Assembly (NCBI GenBank): GCA_963750295.1
Contig: CAVVPY010000001.1
Coordinates: 2,108,001-2,172,000 of the forward strand
Source of the DNA: CAVVPY01 sp963750295
GTDB lineage: Bacteria; Actinomycetota; Actinomycetes; Mycobacteriales; Jatrophihabitantaceae
DNA: 64,000 nucleotides
Direction of reading: 5' to 3'
Shown piece after piece: positions 10,175-18,526 of the stretch. The notes under the pieces were generated by a model that saw only the letters and a program-made list of their open reading frames with translations, was not told where the DNA came from and searched no databases. The position numbers and the translations under genes are program-made. The stretch's first letter is position 1, and every line of letters starts with the position of its first letter.

Positions 10175-11353
10175 CTACGCCGTGACGCGCACCGGTTCGG
10201 TCGCGCTGCTGCTCGGATCGATGAGGATCTTCGCGTGGGTTTCCGGATCGGCGAGCGCGGTGAATGCGCTGTCGACCCCGCCCAGTCCGACCGTTCCGGT
10301 CACGATCGGCGCCGCGGTCACCTTGCCGTCGGCGAGCAGGTGCAGGGCGTCGCGGAACTCCCGCGGGGTGTAGCCGAGAACGAAGCGCAGGTCGATCTCC
10401 TTGTTGATCGCCATCACCGGGCGCAGGCGGTCCGGCTGCATGCAGACCCCGACGACGACCACGCGCGAGAACAGCGGCGCGCCGGTGATGATCTGGTCGA
10501 TCATGCCCGGGACGCCCACACATTCGAAGATCACCGGATGCTTCGGCGTCGCCGCACCGACCGCTTCGGCCGCCTGCCACACCCGCCACCACGGGATCAG
10601 CGGTATCCGGCGCAGCTTCTCCATCGTCCCCACCGCCAGCTCGAACACTGCGGGAGCACTGTCGAGATGACCGTGCTTCTTGCCCGGTGCGTACGGCGAT
10701 TCCTGCGCGGGATCGACGACGACATCGGCGCCCAAGGACGAGGCAAGCGCGCGCCGTCCGGCCGAGAAGTCACTGGCGACGACGGTACGGACGCCGATGG
10801 CCTTGAGCATGCCGATGACCGCGAGCCCGACCGGGCCGCAACCGATCACCACTGCCACCTGGCCCTTGGTGACTTCGCTGCGCCGGACGGCGTGCAGCCC
10901 GACGGCCATCGGTTCGGTGAGCGTCGCGACATCGGTCGGGAGCCCGTTGGGAACCGCGAGGCTCAGCGCTTCCTCGACCAGGGTCTGCTCGGCATATCCG
11001 CCCGGCGCGAAGACGGAAAGACCGGTCGGGTGGACGGCCCCGCCGTGGCGCAGCAGCGGGAACGACACCACCCGGGTCCCCGGGCGCAACGACTTGCTCG
11101 ATCGGGGACCGGCCTCGAGCACCTCGCCGCAGAACTCGTGCCCGAGCACGACGGCCTCATCGGAGCGGAAGATCCCGTCGTAACCGACCTCGCTGGTGAC
11201 GTCGGCCAACTCGTCGCAGTTGTGGCGTGCATGCAGATCCGATCCGCAGATGCCACAGCGCAGCACCTCGATGAGAAGCTGTCCGCGACCCGGAACGGGC
11301 GTCGGCAGGTCCACGACCTCGAGTTGCGCCTTCGTGCAGCTGACCGCTCTCAT
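10175..11353 (-). CDS. Zinc-dependent alcohol dehydrogenase (MDR family)
   Basis: 392 residues. Catalytic zinc-site motifs are present (CGICGSDLHARH; VLGHEFCGEVLEAG). The Rossmann dinucleotide site is VVIGCGPVGLAVIGMLKAIG. The usual four-cysteine structural-zinc lobe is missing: that stretch reads VVSFPLLRHGGAVHPTGL with no Cys cluster, which marks a subset of medium-chain dehydrogenases. Substrate unknown. ATG start with the domain beginning at once (MRAVSCTKAQLEVVDLPTPV). Probably cotranscribed with the SRPBCC gene downstream. Confidence 0.88.
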   Translation of the reverse strand: MRAVSCTKAQLEVVDLPTPVPGRGQLLIEVLRCGICGSDLHARHNCDELADVTSEVGYDGIFRSDEAVVLGHEFCGEVLEAGPRSSKSLRPGTRVVSFPLLRHGGAVHPTGLSVFAPGGYAEQTLVEEALSLAVPNGLPTDVATLTEPMAVGLHAVRRSEVTKGQVAVVIGCGPVGLAVIGMLKAIGVRTVVASDFSAGRRALASSLGADVVVDPAQESPYAPGKKHGHLDSAPAVFELAVGTMEKLRRIPLIPWWRVWQAAEAVGAATPKHPVIFECVGVPGMIDQIITGAPLFSRVVVVGVCMQPDRLRPVMAINKEIDLRFVLGYTPREFRDALHLLADGKVTAAPIVTGTVGLGGVDSAFTALADPETHAKILIDPSSSATEPVRVTA

Positions 11354-11422
11354 CGGACCCCTTTCGATGCCGGTCTGCTGTGCGCCGGCTGGCCCAGTGT
11401 CTCTGCTGACCGCACCGGGTTG

Positions 11423-11803
11423 CTACCCGGGTGCGCCCTGCGGCCCGTCGAGTTCGGCTGCGAACTCAGGGGCTCGCATCCGCCACGCGTCGGTGACCAG
11501 TTCCCGCAACCGTGCCGCGTCCACCGCGGCCAGCCGCAGCAGCACGAGCGGCCAGCCATCGTACCCGGACGCGGTGAAGAACACGTCCGGCTCGCCGAGC
11601 AGGAGCGCCTGCTTCTCGGCTTCGTCACCGACGAACAGCACCGCGACATCGGTCCGGATGACCCGCCGCCGTCCCGGCGTGCGCTCGGGGTACGACCAGA
11701 CGAAGCCCTTGTTCGCAACGCGAAAGTCGAAGCCGTCGCTGTCGATCTCGGTCACGTGCGGCAGCGCGAGCGCGAGCCGGCGGACGTCGTCGGCGTCAGC
11801 CAT
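11423..11803 (-). CDS. MmcQ/YjbR family protein
   Basis: 126 residues with the compact MmcQ/YjbR pattern: VRRLALALPHVTEIDSDGFDFRVANKGFVW at the N-terminus, VLFVGDEAEKQALL in the middle, and PLVLLRLAAVDAARLRELVTDAWRM at the end. The fold resembles the CyaY-like family and is often annotated as DNA-binding, but the cellular role is not established. The next gene in the same direction starts 70 nt below. A 129-bp gap separates it from the divergent membrane-protein gene. Confidence 0.85.
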   Translation of the reverse strand: MADADDVRRLALALPHVTEIDSDGFDFRVANKGFVWSYPERTPGRRRVIRTDVAVLFVGDEAEKQALLLGEPDVFFTASGYDGWPLVLLRLAAVDAARLRELVTDAWRMRAPEFAAELDGPQGAPG

Positions 11804-11932
11804 CGCCGTGACCGCCAGCTCGCCGCATCCGCACCGGCTCAGGCTAAGCGTGGCCTACGACCGAGCAGGCGCGACTTAGGAGTCGCCAAGTGACGCGCCA
11901 GATCCACAAGCACGCGCTGCCAAGCTGCGCAC

Positions 11933-12757
11933 GTGACCACCAGCAGACCTGACTGGCGCCTCGCGCCGCGCGGCATCCGTCCGGACCGAACCGCGACGGT
12001 GCTGAGCAAGGTTCCCGAGATCACGGTCTACTTCTGGATCGTCAAGGCGCTGACCACCGCCCTCGGCGAGTCGGTCTCGGACTATCTCGTGCACGCCATG
12101 CCGCCCGTGCTGGCCGTCGTGATCGGTTTCGTCGCCTTCGGTGGGGCATTGGGCCTGCAGTTGCGTGCCCGCAGGTATCAGGCGTGGACGTACTGGCTGG
12201 CTGTCGCGATGGTCGGGATCTTCGGCACCATGGCCGCCGACGTCTTGCACGTGGGCTTCGGCGTCCCCTACGACGTTTCCGCGGTGCTGTTCGTGCTCGT
12301 CCTCGGCGCCGTGTTCTGGCTGTGGTACCGCTACGAGGGGACGCTCTCGATTCACAGCATCACGACCCGGCGGCGCGAGTTGTTCTACTGGGCCGCAGTG
12401 GTCGCCACCTTCGCGATGGGCACCGCCGTGGGGGACATGGCCGCGAGCACGCTCAAGCTCGGGTACTTCTCGGCCGGGCTGGTGTTCGCAGCGCTGATCC
12501 TGGTGCCGGCGACCGGCTATCGCTGGTTCGGGCTCAACCCGGTGCTCGCGTTCTGGTGCGCCTACGTCCTGACCCGCCCGCTCGGTGCCTCGTTCGCCGA
12601 CTGGTTCGGCAAACCGGCGAGCTTCGGCGGTCTCGCGCTCGGATCGGGACCGGTCGGGCTGATCCTCGCGATCATCATCGCCGGCTTCGTGGCCTACCTC
12701 GCGGTGACGAAGGTCGACACGGTCGTAGCCGACACTCGGACGACGCCGCGGAGCTAG
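11933..12757 (+). CDS. COG4705-type membrane protein with DUF347 repeats
   Basis: 274 residues, GTG start. The family hallmark is present early: KVPEITVYFWIVKALTTALGESVSDYL, followed by repeated four-helix units, each with a polar G(T/E)xxxD motif (GTMAADVLHV; GTAVGDMAAS). I count roughly eight to nine membrane helices. The family is described as uncharacterised membrane-anchored proteins; a transport role is possible but unproven. It converges on degV with one base between stops. Confidence 0.85.
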   Translation: MTTSRPDWRLAPRGIRPDRTATVLSKVPEITVYFWIVKALTTALGESVSDYLVHAMPPVLAVVIGFVAFGGALGLQLRARRYQAWTYWLAVAMVGIFGTMAADVLHVGFGVPYDVSAVLFVLVLGAVFWLWYRYEGTLSIHSITTRRRELFYWAAVVATFAMGTAVGDMAASTLKLGYFSAGLVFAALILVPATGYRWFGLNPVLAFWCAYVLTRPLGASFADWFGKPASFGGLALGSGPVGLILAIIIAGFVAYLAVTKVDTVVADTRTTPRS

Positions 12758-12758
12758 C

Positions 12759-13602
12759 TCATCGACGGGCGACGACGGTGCCGATGACGCCGGGCCCGAG
12801 GTGGGCACCGAGCACCGGACCGAGTTCGGCCACGCAGAGCTCCCCGAGCTGCGGCAACGCCGAGCGCAACTGATCAGCGACCGATTCGGCGCGCGCGGCC
12901 GCAGCGAGGTGATGCACCCCGACGTCCACCACGCCGTCGCCCGCGGCCTCGCAGGTCAGCGCCACCAGCCTCGCGATCGCCTTCGCCGACGTCCGGACCT
13001 TCTCCAGCCCCACGATCTGGCCCTCGACCATCTGCAGCAACGGCTTGACCGAGAGCGAGGTCGCGAGCAGGGCGGCGGCGGTGCCGATGCGGCCACCGCG
13101 GCGCAGGTACTCCAAGGTGTCCACGTAGAAGAACGTCTGGGTCCGGTCGATCATCGCCGTCGCTGCGTTCTGCACCTCGGCCGTGTCGGCGCCGGACGCG
13201 GCAGCGCGTGCCGCGACCCGGACGGCGAAGCCGAGTCCCATCGCGGTGGAGCGGGAATCCACCACGCGCACCACGCCATAGCCGAAGTCCTGTGAGGCCA
13301 GGACGGCTGATTCCCACGTCCCCGACAGCGCAGCGGCGAGGTGGATCGACACCACATGGTCGGCGCCCGCGGCCAGCGCAGGACCGATAGGCGGCCGCGA
13401 ATTCGGCCGGGGCGGGACGGGACGTGCTCACGCGCACCTTCTCGCGCAGCGCGTTGACCACCTCGGCCGGTGTGACGTCCACGCCGTCGACCGCGGTCCG
13501 GGCGCCGAGCTGTACGCGCAGCGGCACGACGTGGACGCCGAGCGACTCCGCTCCCCCAGGCAGGTACGCCGTCGAGTCGGTGACGATCGCGACCGTGGCC
13601 AC
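12759..13602 (-). CDS. DegV family fatty-acid-binding protein, frame-disrupted
   Basis: About 280 residues. N-terminus MATVAIVTDSTAYLPGGAESLGVHVVPLRVQLG and the lipid-head-group motif VVSIHLAAALSGTWESA are typical of DegV, which binds a fatty acid between two domains and in some bacteria delivers it to a fatty-acid kinase. One extra base near 13387 breaks the frame; removing it gives AYRPALAAGADHVVSIHL. The GTG start overlaps the leuS TAG by one base, so translation is coupled to leuS. The same order is found in many actinobacteria. Confidence 0.9.
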
Positions 13603-16451
13603 TACACGACCAGGTTGACGAGTCGGCCCGGCACCGCGACGACACGTCGGGTCGGCCGCCCGTCCAGCGCCGCGGCGACCTTGGGGTCAGCGCGCGCGGC
13701 GGCTTCCAGCGCGTCGGCGTCGGCGTCGGCCGCGACGGTGATCACCGAACGCACCTTGCCGTTGATCTGCACCGGCACCTCGATGGTGTCGTCGACCAGC
13801 AGCGCCTCGTCGGCCACGGGGAACGCCTCCCAGGCGAGCGAGGCGGGGTGACCCAGCCGCGTCCACAGCTCGTCGGCGATGTGCGGTGCGAGCGGCGCGA
13901 GCATCAACACCAGCGGCTCGGCCAGCGCGCGCGGCGCGCCGCCGTGCGGGTAGGCAGCCGTGATCGCATTGTTCAGCTCGGTGATCCGCGCGATCGAGGT
14001 GTTGAAGCGCAACGTCTCGTAACCCTCTCGAACGGCATGAATCGCCTTGTGCAGCAGGCGATTCAGCTCGTCCGGAACCACCTCGTCAGACACATGCACC
14101 GCGCCGGTGACCTCGTCGACGACGACACGCCAGATGCGCTGCAACAGCCGGTACGGCCCGACGATCGCCTTGGCATCCCACGGACGGGACTGCTCCAACG
14201 GGCCGCTGAACATCTCGAACAGCCGGAAGGTGTCCGCGCCGTAGGCGGCGATGAACTCCTCCGGGGTGACGACGTTCTTCAGGCTCTTGCCGATCTTGCC
14301 GAATTCCTGGTTGACCGGTGCCTCGTTGTAGAAGAACCCGCCGTCGCGCTCGTCGACCTCGGCCGCCGGGACGTAGAATCCGTCGGCGTTGGTGTACGCG
14401 GGCAACTGGAGCATGCCCTGGTTCACCAGCCGGTGGAACGGCTCGGACGAGACCAGGTGACCGAGGTCGAACAGCACCTTGTGCCAGAACCGCGCGTACA
14501 GCAGGTGCAGCACCGCATGCTCGACACCGCCGACGTACAGCTCGACACCGCCGAGCGGACGCTCGCTGGTCGGGCCCATCCAGTACCGCTCGATCGCGGG
14601 GTCGACGAGCCGCTCGGTCGTTGGTCGGGTCGAGGTAACGCAGCTCGTACCAGCACGAGCCGGCCCAGTTCGGCATCGTGTTCGTCTCGCGACGGTAGGT
14701 GCGCGGCCCGTCGCCCAGATCCAGCTCGACATGCACCCAGTCCGGCAGCCGGCCCAGGGGTGGCTCGGGGGTCGAGGTCGCGTCGTCGGGGTCGAACGAC
14801 TTCGGTGAGAAGTCGTCGGTGTCGGGCAGTTCCACCGGGAGCATCGACTCGGGCAGCGCAACCGGCAGGTCGTGCTCGTCGAACACGATCGGGAACGGCT
14901 CACCCCAGTAGCGCTGCCGCGAGAACAGCCAGTCGCGCAGCCGATAGGTCGTCGCCCCCCGACCGTGCCCCTCGGCCTCGAGCCACTTGATGATCGCGGC
15001 CTTGGCCTCCGTCACGCCGAGGCCGTCCAGGAACGCCGAGTTCACCGCGGGTCCGTCGCCGAGGTAGGCGTTGCCGTCAAAACCCTCGGGCGGTGCCACG
15101 GTGCGCACGATCGGCAGGTCGAAGACCTCCGCGAACTCCCAGTCGCGGTCGTCCTGCCCCGGCACGGCCATGATGGCACCGGTGCCGTACCCCATCAGGA
15201 CGTAGTCGGCGATGAACACCGGGATCTGCTGGCCATTGACCGGGTTCGTCGCATACGAGCCGACGAACACGCCCGTCTTCTGCTTGCCATCGGACTGCCG
15301 CTCGAGATCGGAGCGGCTGCCCGTCACGTTGCGGTAGGCGGTCACCGCCTCGGTAGGTGTTGCGTGGCCACCGGTCCAGGCCGGCTTCGTGTCAGCCGGC
15401 CACTCGTCCGCGGTCAGCAGGTGCACCAACGGGTGTTCGGGCGCCAGCACCATGTAGGTCGCGCCGAACAGCGTGTCCGGACGGGTGGTGAAGACCTCGA
15501 TCTCGCCGCCCTCGAACGGGAACGACACGTGCGCCCCGGTCGACTTGCCGATCCAGTTGCGCTGCATCGTGCGCACCTTGTCGGGCCAGTCGATCTGGTC
15601 GAGGTCGCGCACCAACCGGTCGGCGTAGGCGGTGATCCGCATCATCCACTGCGGCAGCGGTCGCCGGAAGACCGGGAAGTTGCCCCGCTCGCTGCGCCCG
15701 TCGGCGGTGACCTCCTCGTTCGACAGCACGGTGCCCAGGCCCGGCGCCCAGTTGACGGTCGACTCGGCGCGGTAGGCCAGCCGGTGGTTGTCGACGACCG
15801 TGCGGCGTTCGACTCGGGCGAGAGATCGGCCCACGCGAGCCCGAAGGGATTGGCTCCGGGCGCGGGCCGCCGGGTGCCGGCGTCCAGTTCGGCGAGCAGT
15901 TCGGCGATCGGGCGGGCGCGGTCCTGATCGGTGTCGTACCAGGCGTTGAAGATCTGCAGGAAGATCCACTGCGTCCACCGGTAGTAGTCCGGGTCCGTGG
16001 TGACGACGCGGCGGCGCTCGTCGTGGCCCAGCCCCAGCCGGCGCAGTTGCGCGAGGAAGATCTCGATGTTGCCGTACGTGGTGGTGCGTGGGTGCTGCCC
16101 GGTCTCGACGGCGTACTGCTCAGCCGGCAGGCCGAAGGCGTCGAAGCCCATCGTGTGCAGGACATTGTCCCCGCGCATGCGGCGGTAGCGCGCGTAGACG
16201 TCGGTGCCGATGTACCCGAGCGGGTGCCCGACGTGCAGGCCCGCACCCGACGGGTACGGGAACATGTCCATGATGTAGACGCGGTTTCGGATCGCGACGC
16301 GGTCGAACCCGGCATCGAGGTCACCGACTGGGTTGGGCGCGTTGTAGGTGCCCTCGTCCGCCCACCGCTGCTGCCACCCGGTCTCGATGGCATCGGCCAG
16401 CGCCGCGGTGTACCGGTGCGGCGGTACGTCCGCTGGCTGATCGGTGCTCAT
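13602..16451 (-). CDS. leuS: Leucyl-tRNA synthetase, frame-disrupted
   Basis: Class Ia synthetase charging tRNA-Leu, about 949 residues when joined. HIGH motif: MFPYPSGAGLHVGHPLGY. CP1 editing domain: FTTRPDTLFGATYMVLAPEHP and the GTGAIMAVPGQDDRDW motif. KMSKS-equivalent: FGKIGKSLKN. Anticodon-binding and C-terminal domains follow. Two breaks: near 15813 (two extra bases; removing them gives LSPVERRTVVDNHRLAY) and near 14619 (one extra base; removing it gives YLDPTNTERLVDPAIERYW). The ATG is preceded by GAAGGAG at good spacing. A leucine-rich leader peptide and terminator hairpin upstream suggest control by charged tRNA-Leu. The stop overlaps the start of degV. Confidence 0.96.
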
Positions 16452-16488
16452 GGACGTGCTCCTTCGTTAGCGGTTCGGACAGAGCAAG

Positions 16489-16546
16489 AGCCCCCGCGAA
16501 ACTCGCAGAGGCTCAGCCGCGCCGACTCGACGATCCGTCAGCGCGG
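16489..16546 (-). promoter_or_regulatory. Candidate leucine attenuator of leuS
   Basis: Two adjacent hairpins lie on the leuS transcript. The first pairs 16537-16546 (CCGCGCTGAC) with 16517-16526 (GTCGGCGCGG), ten pairs including one G-U, and begins inside the last codons of the leader peptide. The second pairs 16504-16513 (AGCCTCTGCG) with 16489-16498 (CGCGGGGGCT), ten pairs with two G-U, a 5-nt loop, then CTTGCTCTG. The layout of leader peptide, first hairpin, terminator and gene is that of classical amino-acid attenuators. I could not draw a convincing antiterminator by hand, so the mechanism is inferred. Confidence 0.6.
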
Positions 16547-16576
16547 CAATCCGAGAAGCAGCCGGACACCGGGCAC
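16538..16576 (-). CDS. Leader peptide of leuS
   Basis: A 12-codon ORF, MPGVRLLLGLPR, with a GTG start and TGA stop. It has AGGA at 16584-16587, exactly 7 nt before the start. Four of its twelve codons are leucine (CTG, CTT, CTC, TTG), three of them consecutive, and TTG and CTT are rare in such GC-rich DNA. The last codons overlap the 5' arm of the first attenuator hairpin, so a ribosome stalled at the Leu codons would change folding. Its stop is 86 nt before the leuS ATG. Confidence 0.65.
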   Translation of the reverse strand: MPGVRLLLGLPR

Positions 16577-16626
16577 GCGATCATCCTACTCAACCGCACA
16601 CCCGCCCGCGCGTTATCGGGTGCTCA

Positions 16627-16661
16627 CCCCGCGCCCGTCGTCTCCGCCGCCGGGCGCGGGG
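16627..16661. terminator. Hairpin between the phosphatase and the leuS leader
   Basis: CCCCGCGCCCG (16627-16637) is perfectly complementary to CGGGCGCGGGG (16651-16661), loop 13 nt. It lies about 130 nt beyond the phosphatase stop and upstream of the leuS leader, so it probably ends the nadD-rsfS-phosphatase transcript. The rest of 16662-16793 has no visible gene and should contain the leuS promoter, which I could not place with confidence. Confidence 0.55.
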
Positions 16662-16793
16662 GCACCTGAGCCGAACTTTAGGGGCTTCGCCGCGCACCGG
16701 CCACGTGCAACGTCGTATGCCGTCGATCACGCTCTCAGCATCCGTTGGGTAATTTCGGCACAACCTGCGTAAAACGCCCAGTGGGCAACCTGG

Positions 16794-17450
16794 TCAGGCG
16801 TCGGCGTCCGGCACGTCCTCGACGAGGGGCAGCGGCACCACGCCGCCCGGCGCGCCGAGATTGTGCCCGCGCAGCCGCCACACACCGTTCGGCGCGGCGC
16901 CTTCGTGGTGCTCGGCGGCGAGTTCGGACCAGTGGCAGTTGGCCAGCGGGCCGAGGACGTGGACCTCCTGACCGAGTCCCATCAACGCGTTGCCGAGTGC
17001 CATCGCGGTCGCGCTGTGGGTGACCAGCACCGCGGTGTCCACCGGGGGCAACGACCGGAACGCCTCGAGCGCCCGCGCCGCCACGGCCAGCCGGGTTTCG
17101 CCGCCACGCCGGCTGACGTCCCGGCCGGCGACCCAGTCGGCGAACTCGTCCGGGTAGCGCTCGGCGACCTCCTCGCGAGTGAGGCCCTCCCAGTGCCCGA
17201 GCGAGCGCTCGCGCAATCTCGGCTCGGTCTGCACCGGCAAGCCGGTGGCGGCACCGACCGGTTCAGCCGTCTGCACCGCGCGCGCGGCGTCCGAGGTCAC
17301 CAGCAGGTCGGGGCGCAGTGCGGCGATCAACGCGGCAACCTCGACGGCCTGGGCCCGTCCCACCTCGTCCAACGGCGGATCGGCCTGACCCTGGAACCGG
17401 CGCTGGGCGTTCCATTCGGTGCGCCCGTGCCGCAGCACGATGAGCCGCAC
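16794..17450 (-). CDS. Histidine phosphatase family protein (GpgP-like position)
   Basis: 218 residues from GTG 17450. The catalytic motif LIVLRHGRTEWNAQRRFQG comes at once, with a second His in VLVTHSATAMAL. The phosphohistidine mechanism is that of phosphoglycerate mutases and related phosphatases. The gene directly after rsfS in M. tuberculosis (Rv2419c) is a glucosyl-3-phosphoglycerate phosphatase, so that activity is a reasonable guess. The substrate is not readable from sequence. The GTG start overlaps the rsfS TAG by one base, giving coupled translation. Confidence 0.88.
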   Translation of the reverse strand: MRLIVLRHGRTEWNAQRRFQGQADPPLDEVGRAQAVEVAALIAALRPDLLVTSDAARAVQTAEPVGAATGLPVQTEPRLRERSLGHWEGLTREEVAERYPDEFADWVAGRDVSRRGGETRLAVAARALEAFRSLPPVDTAVLVTHSATAMALGNALMGLGQEVHVLGPLANCHWSELAAEHHEGAAPNGVWRLRGHNLGAPGGVVPLPLVEDVPDADA

Positions 17451-17815
17451 TAGTGGGGCTGCTCGGTGAAGGGGATGAACGGGCAGTCCTTCCAGAGCCG
17501 CTCGAGCGCGTAGAAGATCCGCTGTTCGGCGTGCTGGACGTGGACGACGACGTCGCCGTAGTCGAGCAGCACCCAACGACCGTCGCGCTGACCCTCGCGG
17601 CGGATCGGCTTCGACCCGGCCAGGCGCAGCTTCTCCTCGACCTCGTCCACGATCGCCTCGACCTGGCGCTCGTTGTTGCCGGTCGCCACGACGAACACGT
17701 CGGTGATGACCAGCCGCTCGCTGACGTCGATGAGGACGATGTCGGTCGCGAGCTTGTCCGATGCGGCCCGGGCGGCGACCAGGGCCAGCTCACGCGCATC
17801 GTCGGTAGCGGTCAT
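17450..17815 (-). CDS. rsfS: Ribosome silencing factor
   Basis: Binds ribosomal protein L14 on the 50S subunit and blocks subunit joining when nutrients are scarce. 121 residues, the usual length. Family motifs: DKLATDIVLIDVSERLVITDVFVVATGNNERQVEAIVDEVEE and GRWVLLDYGDVVVHVQHAEQRIFYALERLW. ATG 17815 is set by the N-terminal alignment. It follows nadD by 11 nt and its stop overlaps the start of the phosphatase, forming the usual nadD-rsfS-phosphatase operon. Confidence 0.95.
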   Translation of the reverse strand: MTATDDARELALVAARAASDKLATDIVLIDVSERLVITDVFVVATGNNERQVEAIVDEVEEKLRLAGSKPIRREGQRDGRWVLLDYGDVVVHVQHAEQRIFYALERLWKDCPFIPFTEQPH

Positions 17816-17826
17816 GGCTGATGACT

Positions 17827-18423
17827 CTACGTGCGGTACAGGCGATGCTTGTTGATGTACTGCACGACGCCGTCCGGAACGAGGTACCAGACCGGCCGCC
17901 GCTCGCGGACCCGTTCGCGACAGCCACTCGACGAGATCGCCATGGCGGGCACGTCGAGCAGCTGGACCGAATCGTTCGGCAGGTGCGCGTCGGACAGTTC
18001 GTACCCGGGACGGGTGACGCCGACGAATCGCGCGAGCCGCAGCATCTCGTCGGTGTCCTTCCAGGACAGGATCTGCGCGAGCGCGTCCGCGCCGGTGATG
18101 AAGAACAGTTCGGCGTCGGGACGAAGCGCGGCGATGTCGCGGATGGTGTCGATGGTGTACGTCAGGCCGGGGCGATCGATGTCGACGCGGCTGACCCAGA
18201 AGCGGGGATTGGACGCGGTCGCGATGACCGCCATCAGGTAGCGGTGCTCGGCCGGACTGACCTCGCGATCTGATTTCTGCCACGGTTCGCCGGTCGGGAC
18301 GAAGATGACTTCGTCCAGGCCGTACAAGGACGAAACCTCGGACGCGGCGACGAGGTGGCCGTGGTGGATCGGGTCGAACGTGCCGCCCATGATCCCGACG
18401 CGGGTGCCGTCCGGCGCAGCCAT
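17827..18423 (-). CDS. nadD: Nicotinate-nucleotide adenylyltransferase
   Basis: Makes nicotinate adenine dinucleotide from NaMN and ATP in NAD synthesis. 198 residues, full length. The nucleotidyltransferase motif GIMGGTFDPIHHGHLVAASE is at residues 10-28. FFITGADALAQILSWKD and the second motif AISSSGCRERVRER follow; the usual ISST is ISSS here. It is the first gene of the operon with rsfS and the phosphatase. proA, which often precedes nadD in actinobacteria, is not here. Confidence 0.96.
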   Translation of the reverse strand: MAAPDGTRVGIMGGTFDPIHHGHLVAASEVSSLYGLDEVIFVPTGEPWQKSDREVSPAEHRYLMAVIATASNPRFWVSRVDIDRPGLTYTIDTIRDIAALRPDAELFFITGADALAQILSWKDTDEMLRLARFVGVTRPGYELSDAHLPNDSVQLLDVPAMAISSSGCRERVRERRPVWYLVPDGVVQYINKHRLYRT

Positions 18424-18446
18424 GGCCGAAATCCTACGGACGGCGC

Positions 18447-18510
18447 CGCCTTCCCCCCTCGTCCGACCAGTTTCGCGCCCGAAATCTGGTCACACGAGGG
18501 GGGAAGGCGG
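18447..18510. repeat. Long foldback between nadD and sppA
   Basis: CCGCCTTCCCCCCTCGT (18447-18463) pairs perfectly with ACGAGGGGGGAAGGCGG (18494-18510), 17 bp. An inner ACCAG...CTGGT pair continues the stem. It lies between the 5' end of nadD and the 3' end of sppA on the same strand, so it could terminate the sppA transcript. Its build (long stem, second inner stem, intergenic) matches the other foldbacks. Confidence 0.8.
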
Positions 18511-18526
18511 CCGGACGTCGCCTATA

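Noticed and set aside
13602..16451. leuS as a true pseudogene
   Set aside because: All motifs are intact, both breaks are repaired by removing inserted bases, and the gene is essential.
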